The translations under genes were made by a program, and so were the position numbers. 6,433 nucleotides of DNA from Chloroflexota bacterium (lineage in GTDB: Bacteria; Chloroflexota; Anaerolineae; Promineifilales; Promineifilaceae), in the NCBI GenBank assembly GCA_008501785.1, contig QQUD01000493.1:1-6433 (forward strand), given 5' to 3'. Below are positions 1-5,261 of this stretch, piece by piece. Under the pieces are notes generated by a model that saw only the letters and a list, made by a program, of their open reading frames with translations, did no database searches and was not told the DNA's origin. How positions within the stretch are numbered: the first letter of the stretch is position 1; the number at the start of each line of letters is the position of its first letter.

Positions 1-113
1 GCGCCTATTTGTAGCTCAATACTGCTTAACAGTTTGCTTTTAAGAGCACGTTAGTTTGGGGCTGCTTACTATTTGTTATTTGCTGTTTTGCACAACAATG
101 GCTTGTTTTTTGA

Positions 114-143
114 TTGACCTTTCCTCAGCTAACCTGTTACAAT
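114..143 (+). promoter_or_regulatory. Putative sigma-70-type promoter for the DUF4157 gene
   Basis: The -35 box is TTGACC (114-119, 5 of 6 to consensus) and the -10 box is TACAAT (138-143, 5 of 6). They are separated by 18 bases. TG at 135-136 places an extended -10 TGn motif directly before the -10 box. Transcription would start near 150, giving a leader of about 185 bases before the ATG at 338. This is a consensus match only, with no experimental support. Confidence 0.5.
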
Positions 144-325
144 CATTGCAAATTCATGGCTGGTAGCGATTGTGCAAACCGATTTTAACAGCTTGAATTC
201 CATATAGATGATTTGCCCCAGTCCGGCTTCGTCCAACAAGGTTTATGCAGGTTTGTTCTTGATCGCCCCGCATGAATCCTAAATCGTTGGCCACTTTGCT
301 GAGAGTCGAAATTACTGACCACGCA

Positions 326-333
326 AAGGAGAT
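326..333 (+). promoter_or_regulatory. Ribosome binding site that fixes the DUF4157 gene start
   Basis: AAGGAGAT lies six bases (counted from GGAG) before the ATG at 338. The in-frame ATG at 272 has no such site, so 338 is preferred as the start. Confidence 0.8.
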
Positions 334-337
334 AACT

Positions 338-1378
338 ATGCCCTCGAATGAGCAAAAACAACGTAATGATAAAATCAACTCGCCAAAGAGTGCCAAAGCC
401 GCTACCGAAAATTTAGATATGTATGCTCAGCAGCAACGCCACCCAGCTACTCTAATCCAACGAGCAAAGCTTGATCCCAGGTTGCTGACCCCGCGTGATG
501 TGTTGCAACTTCAACGCACCCTTGGTAATGAAGCCGTCGGTCGGCATCTGGCTCAAACGGCCCAACATCAACCCATTCAAAAAGAAGCATCACCAGATTT
601 GGAAACTGCCAGTAACCGTGCCAGGCGAGGTGGACAGCCTTTGGAGGCTGGTTTGCAACGGTCTATGGGGCAGGCAGATTTTAGTGAGGCACACGAGCCT
701 ACGAATGGCCAGTCTGACCAGTTGAATCAATCGGATCAGCAGGAGGCATTTACGAGGGAGCGAGATGCGTTCTTTCGGCAAGGGGCGTCTCAGCCGGACG
801 GTCGGGAGGGACAGGCGTTGATTGCCCATGAGTTGACCCATGCGGTGCAGCAAAACGATGGAGAAGTGCAGCGGGCACCTGCCGAAGCGGTCACACCCGA
901 TCAGGTGACCGTGACTAATAACGGGACAGGTGTTACCGCCGACGCAATTCAGGTCCTGAAGGAAATCGTCGCGGCGATTGGCGAAACCAGCGCGACGATC
1001 ACTAGTGGTCGGCGTACACCGGCGGAACAGGCCGCTGCAATGTATACCAACCTTGAAAACACCAGCGTTGCGGCGCAGAAGGAACTCTACGGTTCCAATG
1101 GCGACAAGGTCATTGACGTGTACGTAGCCGGCAAGGCGGCGACACCGGCCAAGGATGCCACCACTATCAAGCAGGAGATGACCGACAAGATCAACGAACT
1201 CGGTCCAAGTAAAGTCTCAAGACATTGCAGTGAAAACTCCGTCATCGACGTGGCTCCGAGTTCCATTACGAGCGACGCGCAGTTCCAGACTAAGGCCGAG
1301 GCACACGCACGGGTCACGAAGTATCTCGGGCCGGCCACGACCCCGTCTGACCCCGCCCATCACCTTGAGATCACTTGA
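338..1378 (+). CDS. DUF4157 (eCIS core) protein with C-terminal M15-like zinc peptidase domain
   Basis: A 346-residue protein with no signal peptide or membrane segment. Residues 58-70 carry LQRTLGNEAVGRH, a leader motif often seen before DUF4157. Residues ~101-172 match DUF4157 (PF13699), including DQLNQ, the FFRQGA stretch and HELTHAVQQ with zinc-type motif H164-E165-L-T-H168. The usual VxVHT segment is degenerate here (EAHEPT, 117-122). The C-terminal half (~185-346) resembles M15 D,D-/L,D-peptidases. It has SGRRTPAEQ (223-231, Arg as in the family's SxYR), SRHCSENSVID (294-304, candidate ligands H296 and D304; H-to-D spacing 8, one more than VanX) and DPAHHLEI (338-345, candidate ligand H341 with D338 at the acid position). 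DUF4157 is known from proteins linked to extracellular contractile injection systems. A peptidoglycan-cleaving cargo or toxin is therefore inferred. The start is chosen from AAGGAGAT at 326. It has its own promoter and is convergent with the polysaccharide genes. DUF4157 is confident; M15 is moderately so. Confidence 0.85.
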   Translation: MPSNEQKQRNDKINSPKSAKAATENLDMYAQQQRHPATLIQRAKLDPRLLTPRDVLQLQRTLGNEAVGRHLAQTAQHQPIQKEASPDLETASNRARRGGQPLEAGLQRSMGQADFSEAHEPTNGQSDQLNQSDQQEAFTRERDAFFRQGASQPDGREGQALIAHELTHAVQQNDGEVQRAPAEAVTPDQVTVTNNGTGVTADAIQVLKEIVAAIGETSATITSGRRTPAEQAAAMYTNLENTSVAAQKELYGSNGDKVIDVYVAGKAATPAKDATTIKQEMTDKINELGPSKVSRHCSENSVIDVAPSSITSDAQFQTKAEAHARVTKYLGPATTPSDPAHHLEIT

Positions 1379-1416
1379 GATGCATCTAAGGGATCCCGCC
1401 CCCGGTTACACGTACA

Positions 1417-1500
1417 GGTCAAGGCTTCAGTGAGTAGCGTGAAGCCGGAGATGTCGGCGAACAAGGCTGCCCCAGTTGTGCGGTCGCTAGGATCACTTAT
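1417..1500 (-). pseudogene. Relic of a class III adenylate/guanylate cyclase catalytic domain
   Basis: Read on the minus strand, this stretch encodes ISDPSDRTTG followed by AALFADISGFTLLTEAL. FADISGFT is the signature of the first metal-binding segment of class III nucleotide cyclase domains, and G-AALFADISGFT-LTEAL is the form found in large cyclase/AAA-ATPase regulators. A TGA stop (1501-1503) lies directly upstream in frame. Below about 1417 the reading becomes TCTCNRGRDPL, which no longer resembles a cyclase, and it soon runs into the 3' end of the DUF4157 gene. The remaining ~28 residues cannot form an enzyme, so this is a fragment of a larger gene, presumably destroyed when neighbouring DNA was inserted or deleted. 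The family call is fairly safe; the exact ends are not. Confidence 0.6.
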
Positions 1501-1572
1501 TCAATCTTCTGATTGCGCCTGTTCTCTTTCTTCGATCTCAGCTATAACCCATCAACAGTGTCAAAACACAAA

Positions 1573-2733
1573 TCACGGCCGTTTCTTCCCCACCCCATCC
1601 ACCAGTTCCATATAAATGCCAAGCAGTTGTCGGGCTGAATGGGTCCAGTTAAACTGGCGCACCTGGCGGAAACCATCGGCGACAATTTGGGAACGTTGTT
1701 GAGGATTTTCGAGGAGTTGCAACATGGCATTGGTCCACAACTCAGGTCGTAGCGGGGAAAGCTGAACGGCCGTTTCCCCCACCACCTCAGGCAGCGACGA
1801 CGCATTCGATGTAATTAGCGGAACCCCACAGGCCATTGCCTCTAGCAGCGGCAGCCCAAACCCTTCGTACAGGCTGGGAAACACAAACAAGGTCGCACCA
1901 CTATACAGCGTAGGCAAATCTTCATCATCTACAAAACCGATGAAACGAACACGGCCGTTTAACCCCCTTTTCTCCACCTCTGCCAACATCTCATCGTACA
2001 GCCAGCCCTTGCCACCGCTAATCACCAGATTGTGCGGAAATCGGGCTGCTACTTTCTCGAAGGCGTGAATCAGCATCTGGTAGTTTTTACGTGGCTGCAC
2101 GGTGCCGACGCTGAGGATGTAGGGTTGGTCGTTGATGTGGTATTTTTGGGTTACGGCCGTTATCCTCCCCGCATCTGTCACCGGTTGAAAACGCTCATTC
2201 ACACCACAATACAGCACCGTAATTTTGTCAGACGCCACTTGCCACAAATTCACCAAATCATCCTTCGTTGCTTGCGAATCTGCCAAAATATGCGTAGCCC
2301 GGCCTATCGACCACGGCACAACCTGATTCAAATACGAGACTAATTTTTCAGGAAACGTCTCTGGATAATGTAAAAACGAGAGGTCGTGAACCGTAACCAG
2401 CGTTGGAATATTGCCAACCACCGGCGGCAGCACAAAATCAGGCGAATGAAACAAATCCAATGGCCCCGTCATCAACTGCACCGGAATCGGTAAACGCAGC
2501 CGATACCACAATCGATACAGCCATCTTTCATCAATTGGAGCCGGATGGTGAGACACATGAGGTGCAACAGGGATAGAATTGAGAACCGGTAGTTGTGCTG
2601 GCAATTTGGACGAGAAAAACCGGTACTCATTTTGCCGGTCAACCTCAATCAACGCATGAACCAACTCCCGCGTATAGCGACCAATCCCCGCCCCCTGTGT
2701 AATCGCCGCCGTTAAATCAATTCCTATCCGCAT
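1573..2733 (-). CDS. GT4-family glycosyltransferase (group 1)
   Basis: A 386-residue, apparently complete, soluble GT-B glycosyltransferase that would transfer a sugar from a nucleotide donor to a lipid-linked or glycan acceptor at the cytoplasmic face. The N-terminal acceptor domain opens with MRIGIDLT and a Gly-rich [11 protein letters not shown] segment (14-24). It also holds HSPDF (96-100) and TVHDLSF (114-120). The donor domain begins near [11 protein letters not shown] (208-218), has [12 protein letters not shown] (266-277), and carries the retaining-GT E-x7-E motif EGFGLPLLE (E290, E298) followed by [18 protein letters not shown]. Acceptor and sugar cannot be told from sequence; mannosyl- or rhamnosyltransferases look like this. 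The start at 2733 has no clear Shine-Dalgarno sequence and is only 12 bases from the repeat-filled gap. Four ACGGCCGT palindromes lie in the gene, and one overlaps the stop codon so that the protein ends KKRP. Confidence 0.93.
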   Translation of the reverse strand: MRIGIDLTAAITQGAGIGRYTRELVHALIEVDRQNEYRFFSSKLPAQLPVLNSIPVAPHVSHHPAPIDERWLYRLWYRLRLPIPVQLMTGPLDLFHSPDFVLPPVVGNIPTLVTVHDLSFLHYPETFPEKLVSYLNQVVPWSIGRATHILADSQATKDDLVNLWQVASDKITVLYCGVNERFQPVTDAGRITAVTQKYHINDQPYILSVGTVQPRKNYQMLIHAFEKVAARFPHNLVISGGKGWLYDEMLAEVEKRGLNGRVRFIGFVDDEDLPTLYSGATLFVFPSLYEGFGLPLLEAMACGVPLITSNASSLPEVVGETAVQLSPLRPELWTNAMLQLLENPQQRSQIVADGFRQVRQFNWTHSARQLLGIYMELVDGVGKKRP

Positions 2734-2811
2734 AAGCAGTTTTACGTCATTTCGAGTAACCTATGCCGGGAAGACCCAGCACAGAATAAAGAAGAAACTT
2801 GGCATGCAATC

Positions 2812-2910
2812 GTCATTCCGAGGTCCGCCGAGGAATCTTGCTTTGAGGCAAAGGATTATTGACAGACACGAAGCAAGATTTCTCACTCCGAAGACTGCGT
2901 TCGAAATGAC
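2812..2910. repeat. MITE/REP-like inverted-repeat element A (99 bp)
   Basis: The left end GTCATTCCGA (2812-2821) is the inverted counterpart of TCGAAATGAC (2901-2910), with 9 of 10 bases matching. Inner arms also pair: AGGAATCTTGCTTTG (2831-2845) against the complement of CGAAGCAAGATTTCT (2869-2883), 13 of 15. The transcript or single strand could fold into a long interrupted hairpin. Similar GTCATTYCGA-ended elements with AATCTTGC-type arms are, from memory, scattered repeats in several bacterial phyla. No transposase gene is present. Confidence 0.65.
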
Positions 2911-2937
2911 AACTTTCTTAGTAGAACCTGTGCTGAT

Positions 2938-3019
2938 GTCTTACGAAGTATCCTCCGAGAAATTCCATCACTCTTTACATGACAAGCCATAGGAATTCCT
3001 CAGAGGACTTCGGAATGAC
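2938..3019. repeat. MITE/REP-like inverted-repeat element B (82 bp)
   Basis: The right end CGGAATGAC (3011-3019) gives GTCATTCCG when read on the other strand, the same type of end as element A. The inner arm TCCTCCGAGAAATTCC (2951-2966) pairs with GGAATTCCTCAGAGGA (2992-3007) at 14 of 16 positions across a 25-base loop. The left end (from 2938, GTCTTACGAAG) is a degraded version of the right end. It lies 27 bases from element A. Confidence 0.6.
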
Positions 3020-3036
3020 AGTTGAATCATTCGTGA

Positions 3037-3585
3037 TTACAAATCAACATCATTGTAAGTCCAATACCGATTGATAAAGAAGTTCCAGAACATGACAATC
3101 GCAACAGCTAGAATGAGCGACAGATTTGCGCCGATTCGCTGTGCATAGGGTGTTAAAGATGGAATGTTGGCAACCAGATTTGTGAAAGGACCATATGTAA
3201 AAGAAAGGATAGGTGAACGAATGATGATACCCGCAACGCTGACAACGGTAAATTGAAAAAATTGTCGTCTAAAAGATTTTGTGCGGGAATCGGGATATGT
3301 CCAGTAACGATTCCAGATAAAGTTGCTGATGATGGCACAAATGAACGAAATCGTTCCAGCAAACAAGAGCGCCTGACCTTCTGGTGTCGCGCCAAAACGT
3401 GCCACAAAATCATGCAAACCTCGCCCTTCCTGTAATAAATAATCAAATGGACTGAGCAGCAGGTTAGAAACACCAAAATCGACAATAAACCCAATTCCAC
3501 CCACAACCGCAAATTTAAAAAATCGCTCGGCCTCTTTGCTATTGATGCCAAACCGGCCTGCAACGTTAACAAAAATTGAAACCAT
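3037..3585 (-). CDS. GtrA-family integral membrane protein
   Basis: A 182-residue protein with four predicted membrane helices (roughly 22-44, 71-90, 108-130, 148-170), the architecture of GtrA (PF04138). The conserved opening FFKFAVVGGIGFIVDFGVSN (22-41) and the WNRYWTY motif after helix 2 (91-97) are clear. A second copy, INRYWTY (171-177), follows helix 4, so the two helix pairs look like an internal duplication. GtrA proteins are thought to help flip or otherwise handle polyprenyl-phosphate-linked sugars across the cytoplasmic membrane during glycan modification. The gene starts 57 bases after the ligase-family gene on the same strand and is probably co-transcribed with it. The start ATG is preceded by a weak AGG-containing site eight bases upstream. 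Loop 45-70 is rather long and of unknown role. It contains no ACGGCCGT site, unlike the three other minus-strand genes. Confidence 0.9.
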   Translation of the reverse strand: MVSIFVNVAGRFGINSKEAERFFKFAVVGGIGFIVDFGVSNLLLSPFDYLLQEGRGLHDFVARFGATPEGQALLFAGTISFICAIISNFIWNRYWTYPDSRTKSFRRQFFQFTVVSVAGIIIRSPILSFTYGPFTNLVANIPSLTPYAQRIGANLSLILAVAIVMFWNFFINRYWTYNDVDL

Positions 3586-3612
3586 ATCGTATACCTGTTT
3601 TTAGTAGATTAT

Positions 3613-3660
3613 GAGAGTGGGAGAGTGGGAGAGTGTCAAAACCTAATCTCCCACTCTCTC
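3613..3660. repeat. 8-base tandem repeat plus inverted copy, 12-bp hairpin at the ligase gene end
   Basis: Three tandem copies of GAGAGTGG (3613-3636, the last ending GT) lie in the spacer. TCTCCCACTCTC (3647-3658), inside the last codons of the ligase-family gene, is their exact reverse complement. A perfect 12-bp stem with a 14-base loop can form (3621-3632 with 3647-3658), or alternatively with the outer copy at 3613-3624. In the minus-strand transcript it brackets the stop codon (3643-3645). No T-run follows, so it is a poor intrinsic terminator; a message-stabilising or attenuating role is only inference. Confidence 0.6.
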
Positions 3661-5208
3661 AATCCCCCAATCTCGCTCTAAATCTAAAAGCTGCAACAAT
3701 CCCAACATTACACCCAAATGAACGTAAATATTGTTGACGTATAATTTGTCTGTTAAATGGTGAACGGCTAAGGCCACCCAGGCAGCGAGTAATCCTAACA
3801 CCATGCCCCGCAAAAACCAATTATTTTGGCGCAAAGCACGGATTGTTTGCCAGAAAACGGCCGTCCAAAAACCCACATATGCCATCAAGCCCAACACACC
3901 CGTTTCGGCCAATAAATTCAAATAATAATTGTGGGCGTGGCCTAACGGATCGGGCCAATTAATCAGCGCATATTCGGCATAGGCTGGTTCATAATTGCCA
4001 AATCCAACGCCTAACCAAATTTGGTGACGAAACATGTCTAATGCAGCTTGCCAATGAGCTAATCGTTCAAGAACGGCATAATTCGCATCATTAATGTCAG
4101 CGCCGCGCACATCCCCAAACCGCAAATCTTGGGTAAAGCTCACCAACCGTTCAGTCACCGATGCCGGAATCAGGTTGAATTGCAAAAGAACTAGCAAGCC
4201 AATGATGCCAAGCCCAACCATCAAAAAACCAACCTTTCGATTGCGCGGCCAGAAGAAGATGAGAACGGCCGTTCCCACCCCAAAACTCAACCACGCCCCC
4301 CGACTCCACGACAACAACAGCGCCAGCACCATCGCAGCTACACTTACAAAGATAAATATCACCAAAGAGGGTGCAAAGAACGCATACCCCTCCTCTCTGC
4401 TTTTCTCTGTGAAACTCCGTGTGTCCTCCGTGAAACTCTGCGTAACTCCCCCTCTCTTCCCCCACCATCGCAACCCAACCATCGAAACCAACCCCAGGCT
4501 AGTCCCTACGGCCAACAACCCCGTCAGATGCATAAACCCACCAAATGGATTCGGCTGCTCAAACGTGCCATACGCCCGGTAAAATTGCCCTAAAATGATG
4601 AAATGCTCTGGCCCATGTCCACGCAGCCCAAACTGCCAAATACCAATACCAGCCTGCAACAACCCCGTCAACAGCAGCATCCCCAACAAAACCATCCAAG
4701 CCTGTTTATGTTTCTGACGCTCAAGCAGCTCATTTCCCAGGTCAACCACCATTAGCATAATCGCTGCCATTTCCAGCCATTTGATCAGCTCACGAAACCC
4801 AAATGTCAGTGAACGGGCTTGCAGCAACGTCAACCCCATCACAAAAATGAAAGCAGCAAAGGGCAACAGCAAAAACGTGCGCGAAATATTGAGGCGACGG
4901 CGGCTTAACGAACGTGCCATCCAAACACCAATAGTCACGATCAGCGCAATTTGACCACTGTCAAACAGCGAGGGTCCAAACACGACGTTTTCTAACGCCC
5001 CAAATGGCCCCAGCAGCAGCGCAATTGCCAATCCAAACAAAGGCTGGATAACAATGAGGAGCAAAACGGCCGTTCCCCCCACCACTCCCACAGCAATGGG
5101 CAGAGGCAGTTGGGATATAATGAGGCCAAGGATAACGGCCGTTCCCAACAGCCACAAAGGTTGCCAGCGTCCAAGCTGCCCAATCGAAGTTCGTTTCAAT
5201 AACGCCAT
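3643..5208 (-). CDS. O-antigen ligase/polymerase family (WaaL/Wzy-type) membrane protein
   Basis: A 521-residue, highly hydrophobic protein with about a dozen membrane helices. It fits the O-antigen ligase family (PF04932), which joins or polymerises undecaprenyl-linked glycan on the outer face of the cytoplasmic membrane. Family marks, numbered from the ATG at 5208, are GTFEQPNPFGGF (214-225), SWSRGAWLSFG (301-311) with R303, a large outer loop, and WLGVGFGNYEPAY (398-410). GHAHNYYLNLLAETGVLGL (423-441) carries the conserved His and the LAETG block. Whether it is a polymerase or a ligase cannot be told from sequence. A TTG at 5214 in frame is an alternative start, five bases after an AGG. 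Residues 258-271 read SFTEDTR-SFTEKSR, a 7-residue duplication in a soluble loop produced by an in-frame DNA repeat. Four ACGGCCGT palindromes each encode Thr-Ala-Val. Its neighbours are the decarboxylase gene 53 bases upstream and GtrA 57 bases downstream. Confidence 0.88.
   Translation of the reverse strand: MALLKRTSIGQLGRWQPLWLLGTAVILGLIISQLPLPIAVGVVGGTAVLLLIVIQPLFGLAIALLLGPFGALENVVFGPSLFDSGQIALIVTIGVWMARSLSRRRLNISRTFLLLPFAAFIFVMGLTLLQARSLTFGFRELIKWLEMAAIMLMVVDLGNELLERQKHKQAWMVLLGMLLLTGLLQAGIGIWQFGLRGHGPEHFIILGQFYRAYGTFEQPNPFGGFMHLTGLLAVGTSLGLVSMVGLRWWGKRGGVTQSFTEDTRSFTEKSREEGYAFFAPSLVIFIFVSVAAMVLALLLSWSRGAWLSFGVGTAVLIFFWPRNRKVGFLMVGLGIIGLLVLLQFNLIPASVTERLVSFTQDLRFGDVRGADINDANYAVLERLAHWQAALDMFRHQIWLGVGFGNYEPAYAEYALINWPDPLGHAHNYYLNLLAETGVLGLMAYVGFWTAVFWQTIRALRQNNWFLRGMVLGLLAAWVALAVHHLTDKLYVNNIYVHLGVMLGLLQLLDLERDWGIERVGD
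4405..4446. repeat. 21-base tandem repeat embedded in frame in the ligase-family gene
   Basis: Bases 4405-4425 and 4426-4446 are two imperfect copies of a 21-base unit of the form CTCYGTGAAACTCYGYGT plus three bases. Because 21 is a multiple of three, the protein shows the heptad SFTE(D/K)(T/S)R twice. Related CTCTGTG/CTCCGTG sequence continues on the left to about 4393. The composition is like intergenic CTCTGTG..CTCCGTG spacer repeats that I remember from other bacteria, not like the hydrophobic codons around it. Confidence 0.65.
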
Positions 5209-5217
5209 AAACAATAA

Positions 5218-5249
5218 AACCTGACAGATTAAGAAAAACCTGTCAGGTT
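5218..5249 (-). terminator. Hairpin between decarboxylase and ligase genes, terminator or attenuator
   Basis: AACCTGACAG (5218-5227) and CTGTCAGGTT (5240-5249) form a perfect 10-bp stem around a 12-base loop. In the minus-strand transcript it begins 12 bases after the decarboxylase stop codon and is followed by a T-rich tail (TTATTGTTT), so it could be an intrinsic terminator. The same bases contain the only AGG that could serve as ribosome binding site for the next gene, so it may instead gate expression of the ligase gene. GC content of the stem is modest. Confidence 0.5.
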
Positions 5250-5261
5250 GCTCATAAAAAC

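Larger units (their letters stand above)
1..337. other. Gene-free leader region upstream of the DUF4157 gene
   Basis: I see no convincing coding sequence here. The ATG at 272 is in frame with the downstream gene, but nothing resembling a Shine-Dalgarno sequence precedes it, so bases 272-337 are treated as leader. The first ~110 bases are AT-rich and featureless. A sigma-70-like promoter sits at 114-143, which leaves a leader of about 185 bases. I recognise no riboswitch or RNA gene in it. Confidence 0.6.
2734..3036. other. 303-base intergenic gap filled with inverted-repeat elements
   Basis: There is no credible gene here; the open frame at 2804-2992 is a by-product of the repeat. The gap holds an isolated end-like motif GTCATTTCGA (2746-2755) and two inverted-repeat elements (2812-2910 and 2938-3019). 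It separates the GtrA gene from the glycosyltransferase gene. No terminator with a T-run or strong promoter is evident to me. Confidence 0.7.

Noticed and set aside
272..337. A 22-residue longer start for the DUF4157 protein
   Set aside because: No Shine-Dalgarno sequence precedes the ATG at 272, while AAGGAGAT is ideally placed before 338.
338..1378. A large GC shift inside the DUF4157 gene as evidence of domain transfer
   Set aside because: Hand counts give about 55% for the first half and 57% for the second, too small to use. The codon-choice change is the usable signal.
1230..1433. A 67-residue plus-strand open frame overlapping the end of the DUF4157 gene
   Set aside because: It is an Arg/Pro/Ser-rich frame shadow of the real gene, without a start signal.
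1379..1572. Immunity gene for the putative toxin
   Set aside because: Only the cyclase relic and short non-coding sequence are present. No intact small gene follows on the plus strand.
1430..1615. A 61-residue plus-strand open frame convergent with the glycosyltransferase end
   Set aside because: It is low-complexity and antisense to the cyclase relic, whose minus-strand reading gives a recognisable family motif.
2804..2992. A 62-residue plus-strand open frame in the gap between GtrA and the glycosyltransferase
   Set aside because: It is made of the inverted-repeat elements, has no ribosome binding site, and its protein is the kind of spurious product such repeats give.
3613..3660. CRISPR array or classical intrinsic terminator
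   Set aside because: The units are only 8 bases and directly adjacent with no spacers, and no T-run follows the hairpin in the direction of transcription.
4151..4468. A 105-residue minus-strand frame with Gly/Val-rich sequence
   Set aside because: It is an out-of-frame shadow of the ligase-family gene, whose own frame carries the family motifs.
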